From contig NZ_BKZR01000013.1 of NCBI RefSeq assembly GCF_008974225.1, forward strand, positions 13,552-77,551: DNA of 64,000 nucleotides, in the 5' to 3' direction. The notes below the pieces were generated by a model. The model saw only the letters and a program-made list of their open reading frames with translations, was not told the origin of the DNA and did not search any database. Origin of the DNA: Weizmannia acidilactici (GTDB lineage: Bacteria > Bacillota > Bacilli > Bacillales > Bacillaceae_C). The translations under genes were made by a program, and so were the position numbers. Shown here piece by piece: positions 32,021 through 40,669 of this stretch (position 1 is its first letter; every line of letters begins with the position of its first letter).

Positions 32021-33052
32021 TTATGCGATATTCATTTTTTCCGCCTGTTCCATTTTTTCGGCAACTAGCTGCGCCAGTTCGACTACGCGGCAAGAGTAGC
32101 CCCATTCATTGTCATACCAAGCCAAAACTTTTACTTTGTTCCCTTCCATCACGATCGTAGAAAGCCCGTCAACAATAGCGGAATGCGGATTGGTATTATA
32201 ATCCGCAGAAACGAGTGGCTCTTCCGTATAATCCAAAATACCGTTAAGTGAACCTATCGCGGCCGCCTTGAACGCATCATTTATCTCTTCCACAGTTACT
32301 TCTTTTTTCAAATCGGCAACGAGATCCACGAGGGACACGTTCGGGGTAGGCACACGCAGCGCCATGCCGTGCAGTTTTCCTTTTAATTGTGGCAGGACAA
32401 GGCCCAAAGCTTTGGCGGCGCCTGTTGTCGTCGGGATTATGGATTGGGCACAGGCCCTGGCGCGACGCAAGTCTTTATGCGGATTGTCGATGTTTTTCTG
32501 GTCATTTGTATAAGAATGCACTGTCGTCATCAGGCCGTTCACAATGCCGAATTGTTTATCAAGCACTTTTGCGACCGGTGCGAGGCAGTTTGTTGTGCAT
32601 GAAGCATTTGAAATAATGTGATGCTGGTCGATATCTAAAACGTTTTCATTTACCCCTAACACAATGGTGACATCTTCGTTTTTCCCCGGTGCCGTCAGCA
32701 GCACTTTTTTGGCGCCCGCCTGCAAATGGAGTGCAGCTTTTTCCCGCGCGTTAAACTTGCCGGTCGCTTCGATGACAAGATCAATGCCCAATTTTTCCCA
32801 CGGCAGTTTGGCCGGATCGCGTTCTGCCAACAGTTGGACATGTTTTCCGTTCACAATGAGCGTATCCCCTACTCCCTTGACTTCGCCCTGGAATACGCCG
32901 TGGATGGTGTCATATTTGATTAAATGTGCCAAAGTTTCAGCAGGGTAGCAGGCATTCACTGCCACGATATTTAAAGAATCGTCCATCATGGCTTTTCTGA
33001 AAACCATCCTGCCGATACGGCCAAGACCATTAATCGCGATTTTCGTTTCCAC
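32021..33052 (-). CDS. gapB: NADP-dependent glyceraldehyde-3-phosphate dehydrogenase, gluconeogenic
   Basis: In bacilli GapB runs the GAPDH step in the gluconeogenic direction, with preference for NADP. It has 343 residues from GTG 33052 (GGAG 9 bases upstream). Rossmann start KIAINGLGRIGRMVFRKAM and catalytic SNASCTTNCLAPVAK (Cys and following Asn). The assignment to GapB rather than glycolytic GapA rests on its place between speD and coaE as in B. subtilis and on a CcpN-type operator at its promoter. A proximal GapA is not in the window. Confidence 0.93.
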   Translation of the reverse strand: METKIAINGLGRIGRMVFRKAMMDDSLNIVAVNACYPAETLAHLIKYDTIHGVFQGEVKGVGDTLIVNGKHVQLLAERDPAKLPWEKLGIDLVIEATGKFNAREKAALHLQAGAKKVLLTAPGKNEDVTIVLGVNENVLDIDQHHIISNASCTTNCLAPVAKVLDKQFGIVNGLMTTVHSYTNDQKNIDNPHKDLRRARACAQSIIPTTTGAAKALGLVLPQLKGKLHGMALRVPTPNVSLVDLVADLKKEVTVEEINDAFKAAAIGSLNGILDYTEEPLVSADYNTNPHSAIVDGLSTIVMEGNKVKVLAWYDNEWGYSCRVVELAQLVAEKMEQAEKMNIA

Positions 33053-33074
33053 AGTGTACAACTCCTTCAAATAA

Positions 33075-33085
33075 TAAGTGACATA
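33075..33085 (-). promoter_or_regulatory. Second, weaker CcpN-like site in the gapB 5' region
   Basis: Minus strand TATGTCACTTA matches 9 of 11 positions of the CcpN consensus TRTGHYATAYW. It lies between the -10 and the gapB start. Confidence 0.35.
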
Positions 33086-33110
33086 CTTTTTAAACCATTA
33101 TTCTTTAATT

Positions 33111-33121
33111 AGTATATCATA
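33111..33121 (-). promoter_or_regulatory. gapB promoter -10 overlapped by a perfect CcpN site
   Basis: Minus strand TATGATATACT matches the CcpN consensus TRTGHYATAYW at all 11 positions. It includes the -10 TATACT (33116-33111) with an extended -10 TGA. CcpN represses gapB and pckA on glycolytic carbon in B. subtilis, so the same control is expected here. Confidence 0.7.
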
Positions 33122-33163
33122 TTTTTTAAGTGGTGTAGCGTTATTTCATCCATTTTTCCATAG

Positions 33164-33192
33164 AAAAAACCATGATGCAAAAGATCATGGTT
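33164..33192 (-). terminator. Intrinsic terminator of coaE
   Basis: Minus strand: perfect 9-bp AACCATGAT/ATCATGGTT stem around 7 bases, then TTTT. It overlaps the end of coaE. Confidence 0.88.
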
Positions 33193-33787
33193 CTAAATTC
33201 CATTTCAATATAATTTTTTCCAGCTGCCGTTTTGTTTCGACGAGGCCGCCATTGTTGTCGATCACGGCATCGGCAAGCGCCGTTTTTTCCTTTAACGGCA
33301 CTTGCGCGCGTATCCGCATCAGCGCTTCTTCTTCTGAAAACCCGTTGCGGGCCATTAATCTTTTTAACTGCGTTTCTTCGTCCACGTATACCAAAATGGT
33401 ACGCTCCACCATAAAGGTGAGCCGGCTTTCAAACAGAAGCGGGATATCCATGATTACCGTCTTTTTCCCTTCCCCGAGCGCCCGGTCTTTTTCCCGCGCC
33501 ATCCAGGCCTGGACTTCCGGATGGACGATTCCATTTAGTATCAGCCGCAGATCTTCATTTTGGAAAATGAGCGCACCCAGTTTTTTCCGGTCAATCGAAC
33601 GGTCTTCAAGCAATATCCCTTTCCCGAATGTTTTTATAATATGTTCATAGGCCCGTTTGCCGGGTTCCACCACTTTTTTTGCGGCCACGTCGGCATCGAC
33701 CACCGTAAAACCTTTTGCTTTCAACATATTGGAAACCGTGCTTTTGCCGCTTGCAATCCCGCCTGTTAATCCGATAATGTTCGCCAT
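33185..33787 (-). CDS. coaE: Dephospho-CoA kinase
   Basis: Last step of coenzyme A synthesis: ATP-dependent phosphorylation of dephospho-CoA. It has 200 residues from ATG 33787, 6 bases after GGGGG; the open frame runs on upstream into ytaF and is ignored. P-loop GLTGGIASGKSTVSNML at the N-terminus, VVDADVAAK (substrate-binding Asp) near residue 30, and the lid region DRALGEGKKTVIMDIPLLFE. Confidence 0.95.
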   Translation of the reverse strand: MANIIGLTGGIASGKSTVSNMLKAKGFTVVDADVAAKKVVEPGKRAYEHIIKTFGKGILLEDRSIDRKKLGALIFQNEDLRLILNGIVHPEVQAWMAREKDRALGEGKKTVIMDIPLLFESRLTFMVERTILVYVDEETQLKRLMARNGFSEEEALMRIRAQVPLKEKTALADAVIDNNGGLVETKRQLEKIILKWNLEP

Positions 33788-33815
33788 GTCCATCCCCCGC
33801 AACTTATCATGTACT

Positions 33816-34448
33816 TTAAAATTTGCAAATTCCGATGAAAATGAGCAGGATGCCTGGAATAAAAGAGACTTTTTGGATCCACTGCAAATGGGAAAAAAGT
33901 TTACCAAGCCGGATGCCGGATGACACAAGCACAAAACTCATGCCGGCAACGAGCAGGCTGAGCAAATAAGGGGAATATCCCATCATCGCCGCGCCGATCC
34001 CCGCCCCGAACGCATCAAGCGACAGGGCAATCCCGAGCATGACCGCTTCAATTCCGGTAATAATGCCGGACCGGTCGAAATCCGCGCTCGTCGGTTTTTT
34101 TAAAATATGGATAACCACGCCCAAAGAGTGGATTTCAAGGTTCAGAACGACCTTTTCCGCAGGATCTTCTTTTTCATCGTTCGACAGGAAAAATTGGATA
34201 ATTACCCATAAACCGATTAAAATCAAAATGGCGCCGCCAAGCCGGTTTGCCGTTTCCGGCCGCATCAAATGCAGTAATGTTTTTCCGAACAGCATTGATA
34301 TAAATAAAGATGTGCCCGAGCATAACGCGATAATGATTAAAGATTTGAGCGGAATTTTCATTTTCCGCAGCCCGTATGTAAAACCTGTACTGAAATTATC
34401 CAAACTGACGGCAAATGCCAACAACCATATTGAAAGCTGAAGCCCCAT
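33816..34448 (-). CDS. ytaF: YtaF sporulation membrane protein (MntP-like)
   Basis: Polytopic membrane protein of the MntP/YtaF group, linked to sporulation in B. subtilis; substrate unknown. It has 210 residues with six hydrophobic helices in two inverted halves. Each half has an acidic motif: AFAVSLDNFSTGFTYG near the N-terminus and GIALSLDAFGAGIGAAMMGY near residue 140, the repeat seen in metal exporters of this family. It lies between mutM and coaE, as in B. subtilis. Confidence 0.88.
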   Translation of the reverse strand: MGLQLSIWLLAFAVSLDNFSTGFTYGLRKMKIPLKSLIIIALCSGTSLFISMLFGKTLLHLMRPETANRLGGAILILIGLWVIIQFFLSNDEKEDPAEKVVLNLEIHSLGVVIHILKKPTSADFDRSGIITGIEAVMLGIALSLDAFGAGIGAAMMGYSPYLLSLLVAGMSFVLVSSGIRLGKLFSHLQWIQKVSFIPGILLIFIGICKF

Positions 34449-34517
34449 GGCCCTCGCCCCTCCCGTTTCGCATGCTGCTATCAGTGTATGGAAGGGGCTT
34501 AGCCGATGTTCATGAAA

Positions 34518-35351
34518 TTATTTGCGTTTCTTTTGGCAGTTCGGACAGAAATGGGTGCCCCGGCCGGCTGTAACCATCTTTTCGATCGGGGTGCCGCATT
34601 TTTTGCAGAGCTCCCCTTTCCGGCCGTATACAAACAATTCCAGCTGGAACATGCCGATCTGTCCCTGTGAGTTAACATAAGAACGGACGGTGCTCCCGCC
34701 TTTATCAATGGCTTCACGCAGTGTTTCGATGATTTCGTGGTGGAGCAGGTGCACTTCTTTTTTCGTCAGCGACTTTGCTTTCCGTTCCGGATAAATGCCG
34801 GAACGGAACAGCGCCTCATCGACATAAATATTCCCAAGCCCTGCCACAACTGTCTGGTCAAGCAGGACCGCTTTAATATTCCGCTCGGTTTTTTTTAATT
34901 TCCCGTACAAATACGATTCGGCAAACGCATCGGAAAACGGCTCCGGCCCGAGCTGCGAAAGCGGAAGAGACGCCATTTCCTCCCCTTTTAAAAACAAATG
35001 CATTGTCCCGAATTTGCGCACATCTTTATACCTTAATTCTTTTCCGGATGCAAAAGTGAAAATGATATGGGTATGCTTCTCCACCGGTTCGCTTTTGCCG
35101 TAAACTTGGTAGCGCCCTTCCATTCGCAAATGGGAAACAAGGGCATATTTATCCGTGTAAAAAATAAGGAACTTGCCGCGCCGTCCGAGCGAGCGGATCG
35201 TCTCACCTTTCAGGGCATCGGCAAACTGTTCCGGGATTTCCGGCCTTTTAATGATTTTCGGCCAAAGCACGGTTACCTTTTTAATCGTTTCGCCCGTTAC
35301 AAGCTGTTCCAGCGTCTTTCGTATTGTTTCTACTTCCGGCAATTCCGGCAT
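34518..35351 (-). CDS. mutM: Formamidopyrimidine-DNA glycosylase
   Basis: Removes 8-oxoguanine and formamidopyrimidines, then cleaves the AP site. It has 277 residues. The catalytic N-terminal Pro-Glu is in MPELPEVETIRK, the helix-two-turn-helix includes DQTVVAGLGNIYVDEALF, and the C-terminal zinc finger has CKKCGTPIEKMVTAGRGTHF then CPNCQKK. It lies 35 bases after polA, so the two repair genes are probably cotranscribed. Confidence 0.97.
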   Translation of the reverse strand: MPELPEVETIRKTLEQLVTGETIKKVTVLWPKIIKRPEIPEQFADALKGETIRSLGRRGKFLIFYTDKYALVSHLRMEGRYQVYGKSEPVEKHTHIIFTFASGKELRYKDVRKFGTMHLFLKGEEMASLPLSQLGPEPFSDAFAESYLYGKLKKTERNIKAVLLDQTVVAGLGNIYVDEALFRSGIYPERKAKSLTKKEVHLLHHEIIETLREAIDKGGSTVRSYVNSQGQIGMFQLELFVYGRKGELCKKCGTPIEKMVTAGRGTHFCPNCQKKRK

Positions 35352-35386
35352 ACTTGATTCCTCTTTCCTTTCTTTGTTGCCAAATC

Positions 35387-38014
35387 TTATTTTGCGTCAA
35401 ACCACGTCGGCCCGTATGCGGAATCGACTTTCAAGGGAACCGACAGCTCCAGGGCATGCACCATCACATCGGGCACGATTTTTTTCAGCACTTCAATTTC
35501 TTCCTCTGGCGCTTCAAAGATCAATTCGTCATGGACTTGCAGCAGCATCCGCGCTTTCAGGTTTTCCTCTTTCAGCCTTTTCGCCATGTCGATCATCGCT
35601 TTTTTAATGATATCCGCGGCGCTCCCCTGGATCGGCGTGTTCATCGCCGTCCTTTCCGCAAAGCTGCGCAGGTTGAAGTTCCGGCTTGTGATTTCCGGAA
35701 TGTAGCGCCGGCGTTTCAAAAGCGTTGAAACATAGCCTTTTTGTTTTGCTTCCGTGACAATTTCATCCATATATTCCTTGACGCGCGGGTAGCTTTTGAA
35801 ATACCGGTTGATAAATTCGCCCGCTTCCTTCCGCGTAATGCCAAGGTTTTGCGAAAGTCCATAGTCGCTGATTCCGTATACGATCCCAAAATTGACGGCT
35901 TTCGCCTGCCTGCGCATATTCGGCGTTACGTCCTCCGCTTTGACGTGAAAAACTTCCATCGCCGTTTTCGTGTGAATGTCCATATCTTCCTGGAACGCTT
36001 CGATCAGCTTTTCATCGCCTGAAATATGGGCCAGCACACGCAGCTCAACCTGCGAATAGTCAGACGAGAAGATGACCCATCCTTCTTCGGACGGCACAAA
36101 CGCCTGCCGGATTTTCCGACCCTCTTCCAGGCGGATCGGGATGTTTTGCAAGTTCGGGTCGGTGGAGCTGAGGCGTCCTGTCTGCGTCAGTGCCTGGTTA
36201 AACCGCGTATGCACTTTCCCGTCTTCATGCACGACTTTTAACAGCCCTTCAATATAAGTGGACTGCAGTTTTCCGAGCTGGCGATAATGGAGGATTTCCT
36301 TCACAATATCGTGAGCAGGTTCCAGTTTTTCCAGCACATCCGCCGATGTGGAGTAGCCCGTTTTCGTTTTTTTAATGACCGGAAGCCCCAATTTTTCAAA
36401 AAGGATGATGCCGAGCTGCTTCGGCGAATTGATATTGAACGTTGTGCCAGCCATTTCGTATATTCTCTGCTCAATCTCATGGAGTTTGCTTTTAAATTCT
36501 TCGCCCATCTCTTTTAAACGGTTCGTGTCGACTTTTACCCCGGTGTATTCCATATCCGCCAGAATAAGCGAAAGGGGCAGCTCCAATTGTTCAAACAGCT
36601 CAAGTTGCTCATTTTCTTTCAGCGCATCCGTGCACGGGGTTTCAAGGGCTGCGATCGCTTCCGCTTTGCGGGCAATATGTTCGGCATACACATTTTCTTC
36701 CGGCAGCCTCCGTTTTGCCCCCTTTCCGTACACCGCTTCATCCGTTTCAACATTTTCGTAGCCGTGCGTTTTTGCAACGGAAGCGAAATCCTCCACCGTA
36801 TCGGATGGGTTCAGCAGGTAGGAAACGAGCAAAAGATCAAAATCGATGCCCCTCAGTTCCATGCCGTAACGCCGCAAAGCGACAATCGAGCGTTTTGCAT
36901 CATATACATGCTTGATTTTTTCGTCATCTTCCACCCATTGTTTAAAAGCGGTGGAATGCAGAGCATCTTCTGCGCGCAGGAAAAAGAGCCCGTTTTTGTT
37001 TTTCAGCCCGAAACCAATGATCTCGCCGGTATGGTAATTCTCATCCAAAATTTCCACATAGAAAGAGGAAATATCGGCAAAAAGGCCGTCTGTGATGTCT
37101 TCGGCAATGGAAAAAGATATGGATTCTAGCGCGGCTTTTTCTCCCGGCTGGTCGTCTTCACCCATTTTTTCGAGCATCGACTTAAACCCTAATTCTTGAT
37201 ATAAACGCCGTAATTTCTCCATATCCGCATGCTTGTATTCCGCCTGGCCGATCGAAATCGTGAGGGGAATGTTTCGGTTGATCGTGGCGAGCTGCTTGCT
37301 CATGAGTGCCTGGTCTTTATAGGCTTCAAGTTTTTCCTGTAATTTTTTGCCGGACACTTCATCGATATGGCTTAACAGCTCTTCCACCGTCGGAAACTGT
37401 TTTAACAGCTTGACCGCGGTTTTCTCCCCGATGCCCGGCACGCCCGGGATATTATCGGAAGTATCGCCCATCAACCCTTTCATGTCGATGATTTGTTTCG
37501 GCGCAAGCCCGTATTTTTCCTGCAGATGTTTCGGCGTATAGGCTTCCATATCGGTAATGCCTTTGCGCGTTATCATGACTGTCGTTTTCGGGGAGGCAAG
37601 CTGGGTCAAATCTTTGTCCCCGGAAATAACTGTCACTTCAAACCCTTCTTCTTCCGCCAATTTCGACATCGTGCCGATAATGTCATCCGCTTCATAATTT
37701 TCCAATTCGTACCGTTCGATCCCAAATGCATCGAGCAATTCGCGGATGAGCGGAAACTGTTCGGAAAGCTCCGGCGGGGTTTTTTGGCGGGTCCCTTTGT
37801 ATTCGCTGTATGTTTCATGACGGAATGTCGTTTTACCGGCATCGAACGCCACCAAAATATGCGTCGGCTTTTCTTCTTCCAAAATTTTAGAAAGCATCAT
37901 TGTAAAGCCGTACACCGCATTTGTATGTATCCCTTTGTCGTTATTTAAAAGTGGCAAAGCAAAAAATGCCCTGTAGGCGATGCTGTTTCCGTCAATTAAA
38001 ATCAATTTTTTCAA
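35387..38014 (-). CDS. polA: DNA polymerase I
   Basis: Repair and Okazaki-fragment polymerase. It has 875 residues from TTG 38014, 8 bases after GGGAGG (KKLILIDGNSIAYRAFF follows). N-terminal 5'-3' exonuclease (about 1-290, DADDIIGT-type YEADDIIGTMSK and GLMGDTSDNIPGVPGIGEKTA). The middle exonuclease fold (about 305-470) lacks obvious proofreading acidic motifs, as is typical in Bacillus. Polymerase domain with DYSQVELRVLAHISGD, RRQAKAVNFGIVYGISDYGL and QVHDELIFEAP. In B. subtilis phoPR lies next upstream, but here mdh does. Confidence 0.97.
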   Translation of the reverse strand: MKKLILIDGNSIAYRAFFALPLLNNDKGIHTNAVYGFTMMLSKILEEEKPTHILVAFDAGKTTFRHETYSEYKGTRQKTPPELSEQFPLIRELLDAFGIERYELENYEADDIIGTMSKLAEEEGFEVTVISGDKDLTQLASPKTTVMITRKGITDMEAYTPKHLQEKYGLAPKQIIDMKGLMGDTSDNIPGVPGIGEKTAVKLLKQFPTVEELLSHIDEVSGKKLQEKLEAYKDQALMSKQLATINRNIPLTISIGQAEYKHADMEKLRRLYQELGFKSMLEKMGEDDQPGEKAALESISFSIAEDITDGLFADISSFYVEILDENYHTGEIIGFGLKNKNGLFFLRAEDALHSTAFKQWVEDDEKIKHVYDAKRSIVALRRYGMELRGIDFDLLLVSYLLNPSDTVEDFASVAKTHGYENVETDEAVYGKGAKRRLPEENVYAEHIARKAEAIAALETPCTDALKENEQLELFEQLELPLSLILADMEYTGVKVDTNRLKEMGEEFKSKLHEIEQRIYEMAGTTFNINSPKQLGIILFEKLGLPVIKKTKTGYSTSADVLEKLEPAHDIVKEILHYRQLGKLQSTYIEGLLKVVHEDGKVHTRFNQALTQTGRLSSTDPNLQNIPIRLEEGRKIRQAFVPSEEGWVIFSSDYSQVELRVLAHISGDEKLIEAFQEDMDIHTKTAMEVFHVKAEDVTPNMRRQAKAVNFGIVYGISDYGLSQNLGITRKEAGEFINRYFKSYPRVKEYMDEIVTEAKQKGYVSTLLKRRRYIPEITSRNFNLRSFAERTAMNTPIQGSAADIIKKAMIDMAKRLKEENLKARMLLQVHDELIFEAPEEEIEVLKKIVPDVMVHALELSVPLKVDSAYGPTWFDAK

Positions 38015-38123
38015 AACAAAAACCTCCCAAAAAAGTGGAGAATATACGTTCATACTCCTTATCCCATTTTAGCATGTTTCCATGAAAACAAAAAACAGCT
38101 GCACTTGTTAAGGCGTAAAATGC

Positions 38124-38162
38124 AAAAAAGCCTAAACGGACCAGTACAGGCCCATTTAGGCT
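38124..38162 (-). terminator. Intrinsic terminator of mdh
   Basis: Minus strand: AGCCTAAA pairs with TTTAGGCT, with additional GG/CC pairs inside, followed by six T. Confidence 0.88.
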
Positions 38163-38176
38163 TCATTCTTTTTTGA

Positions 38177-39109
38177 TTAGTCCAAAACAGCCATGACGTT
38201 CTTTACAGAGCCGGCGGATTTATCAAGGGCAGCTTTTTCTTCCTCGGTCAAATCGAGTTCGATAATTTTTTCAATGCCGTTGCCCCCCAAAATCACCGGC
38301 ACACCAAGGTAAATACCGTTATAGCCGTATTCGCCTTCGAGATAAGCAATCGCCGGCAGGACGCGGCGCTGGTCTTTCACAATCGCTTCAACCATTTCTG
38401 CCAAGGATGCCGCCGGCGCATAGTAGGCGCTGCCGTTGCCAAGGAGATTGACGATTTCGCCACCGCCTTTGCGCGTACGTTCCACTATTCTCTCAAGCCG
38501 GTCTTTCGGAATCAATTTTTCAAGCGGGATGCCGCCTGCATACGAATAGCGGACAAGCGGAACCATATCGTCGCCGTGGCCGCCGAGCACAAAACCGGTG
38601 ACATCTTTTACGGACAAGTTCAATTCCTGCGCCACAAATGTTCGGAATCTCGCCGTGTCCAGTACGCCGGATTGGCCGATGACACGGTTTTTCGGGAAGC
38701 CGGATTCTTTGAAAACCGTGTAAGTCATGGCGTCAACCGGGTTTGTCAAAACGATGATCATTGAATTTGGCGAGTATTTCACGACTTCTTTCGTCACGCT
38801 TTTCATGATTTTTTGGTTCGTTTGCACAAGGTCTTCGCGGCTCATCCCTGGTTTGCGCGCGACACCTGCAGTGATGACAACAACCTCGGAATCTTTTGTG
38901 TCCTCATAATTGGATGTGCCGGTAATATTTGCGTCAAATCCCTGTACCGGTGAAGCTTCGAGCATATCCAAAGCTTTCCCTTTCGTCGGATTTTCCATTT
39001 GCGGAATATCGACGAGCACCACATCCCCGAGTTCTTTTTGGGCGAGCAAAAATGCGGTTGTGGCCCCCGTAAATCCCCCGCCAATGACCGAAATTTTTTT
39101 CCTCTTCAT
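38177..39109 (-). CDS. mdh: Malate dehydrogenase
   Basis: NAD-dependent oxidation of malate to oxaloacetate in the TCA cycle. It has 310 residues from ATG 39109 (GGGGGG 8 bases before). LDH-like MDH type: ISVIGGGFTGATTAFLLAQ (NAD-binding), VVVITAGVARKPGMSREDL with the substrate arginine loop, LTNPVDAMTY and GHGDDMVPLVRYS (catalytic His). Third gene of citZ-icd-mdh in transcription order. Confidence 0.96.
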   Translation of the reverse strand: MKRKKISVIGGGFTGATTAFLLAQKELGDVVLVDIPQMENPTKGKALDMLEASPVQGFDANITGTSNYEDTKDSEVVVITAGVARKPGMSREDLVQTNQKIMKSVTKEVVKYSPNSMIIVLTNPVDAMTYTVFKESGFPKNRVIGQSGVLDTARFRTFVAQELNLSVKDVTGFVLGGHGDDMVPLVRYSYAGGIPLEKLIPKDRLERIVERTRKGGGEIVNLLGNGSAYYAPAASLAEMVEAIVKDQRRVLPAIAYLEGEYGYNGIYLGVPVILGGNGIEKIIELDLTEEEKAALDKSAGSVKNVMAVLD

Positions 39110-39212
39110 CAAGATGGCCCCCCTTGTTTTAATGTAAACTGGCTATTCAAAGAGCAGTCTATTGCATGCATTCAGTGAATTCTTCATCCCGCGCTTTTCA
39201 TTTTGGGCGGTG

Positions 39213-40487
39213 TTATTCCGCCATGTTTTTGATCAACTCATCCCCGAATTCAGAGCATTTAACTTCTTTTGCCCCTTCCATTAGGCGGGCAAAGTCGTAA
39301 GTGACCACTTTGGAAGCAATCGTTTTTTCCATTGATTGGATAATTCGTTTTGCCGCTTCATTCCAGCCCAAATGTTCAAGCATCAATACGCCCGACAAGA
39401 TGACGGATGAAGGGTTGACTTTATCCAGTCCCGCATATTTCGGCGCAGTGCCGTGGGTCGCTTCAAAAATTGCATGGCCGGTTTCGTAGTTGATGTTTGC
39501 CCCCGGCGCAATGCCGATGCCGCCGACCTGTGCAGCAAGCGCGTCGGAAATATAGTCGCCGTTTAAGTTCATCGTAGCAACGACATCAAATTCACGTGGA
39601 CGCGTTAAAATCTGCTGCAGGAAAATATCGGCGATCGCGTCTTTGATAATGATTTTTCCGTTTGCTTCCGCTTCTTTCTGTGCCTGGTTCGCGGCTTCAA
39701 CCCCTTTTTCTTCTTTAATGCGGTCGTATTCGGCCCATGTAAATACTTTATCGCCGAATTCCCTTTCCGCCAGTTCGTAGCCCCAATTTTTAAACGCGCC
39801 TTCCGTAAATTTCATGATATTGCCTTTATGTACAAGCGTAACGGATTTCCGGCCTTCTTTAATGGCATAATTAATTGCGGCGCGCACGAGACGTTCCGTA
39901 CCTTCTTTTGAAACCGGTTTGATCCCGATTCCGGATGTTTCAGGAAAGCGGATTTTATTTACGCCCATCTCATTTCGCAAAAATTCGATGACTTTCTTCA
40001 CTTCAGGCGTGCCTTCCTTGTATTCGATCCCTGCGTATATGTCTTCCGTGTTTTCCCGGAAAATGACCATATCGGTATCCTGCGGGCGTTTTACCGGAGA
40101 CGGGACGCCATCAAAATAGCGTACCGGGCGGAGGCAGACAAACAAATCGAGTTCCTGGCGCAGCGCAACATTTAAAGAGCGGATGCCGCCGCCGACAGGA
40201 GTCGTTAACGGGCCCTTAATCGCAATTAAATATTCGCGGATCGTATCAAGCGTTTCAGCAGGCAGCCATTCGCCCGTTTTGTTGAAAGCTTTTTCTCCTG
40301 CATATACTTCTTTCCATACAATTTTCTTTTCGCCTTTATATGCTTTTTCAACGGCAGCGTCCAGCACGCGCTGTGCAGCCGCCCAAATGTCCGGGCCGGT
40401 CCCGTCGCCTTCGATGAACGGGATAATCGGGTTGTTCGGTGTTTTTAAAACGCCGTTTTCAACGGTGATCTTTTCTCCTTGTGCCAT
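39213..40487 (-). CDS. icd: Isocitrate dehydrogenase [NADP]
   Basis: Oxidative decarboxylation of isocitrate to 2-oxoglutarate. It has 424 residues, the normal bacterial length. Isocitrate-binding SLNVALRQELDLFVCLRPVR, phosphorylation-loop-type region FRENTEDIYAGIEY, catalytic Tyr/Lys segments, and the metal/NADP region GDYISDALAAQVGGIGIAPG and FEATHGTAPKYAG. GGAGGAG precedes the ATG. It follows citZ after a 180-base gap holding two hairpins. Confidence 0.96.
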   Translation of the reverse strand: MAQGEKITVENGVLKTPNNPIIPFIEGDGTGPDIWAAAQRVLDAAVEKAYKGEKKIVWKEVYAGEKAFNKTGEWLPAETLDTIREYLIAIKGPLTTPVGGGIRSLNVALRQELDLFVCLRPVRYFDGVPSPVKRPQDTDMVIFRENTEDIYAGIEYKEGTPEVKKVIEFLRNEMGVNKIRFPETSGIGIKPVSKEGTERLVRAAINYAIKEGRKSVTLVHKGNIMKFTEGAFKNWGYELAEREFGDKVFTWAEYDRIKEEKGVEAANQAQKEAEANGKIIIKDAIADIFLQQILTRPREFDVVATMNLNGDYISDALAAQVGGIGIAPGANINYETGHAIFEATHGTAPKYAGLDKVNPSSVILSGVLMLEHLGWNEAAKRIIQSMEKTIASKVVTYDFARLMEGAKEVKCSEFGDELIKNMAE

Positions 40488-40551
40488 ATAGAAATCTCCT
40501 CCAGTTCCATATCAGGTATATTTCTGTTAATCTTTATTTTCGTGCACGGGT

Positions 40552-40591
40552 GGGCCGGCCCCTCCCGGAAGTACCAGCTGGAGGCCGGCCC
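40552..40591. other. Perfect 9-bp GGGCCGGCC hairpin between citZ and icd
   Basis: GGGCCGGCC and GGCCGGCCC flank a 22-base loop. On the plus strand it is followed by ATCCTTTTT; on the transcribed minus strand no T-run follows. It may be an mRNA-stability or processing element within the citZ-icd transcript. Confidence 0.6.
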
Positions 40592-40619
40592 ATCCTTTTT
40601 CAGACAGCCGCACTTGTAA

Positions 40620-40650
40620 GAAAAAGCCCCATCCCCTTAAGAAGCTTTTA
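40620..40650 (-). terminator. Possible (partial) terminator after citZ
   Basis: Minus strand: AAAAGC pairs with GCTTTT around a GGGG-rich loop, followed by further T. The stem is short, so read-through into icd is likely. Confidence 0.45.
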
Positions 40651-40669
40651 GCAGACGCAAACCATCCGG

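Noticed and set aside
33788..33934. N-terminal extension of coaE
   Set aside because: Overlaps ytaF and has no homology; the P-loop starts immediately after ATG 33787.
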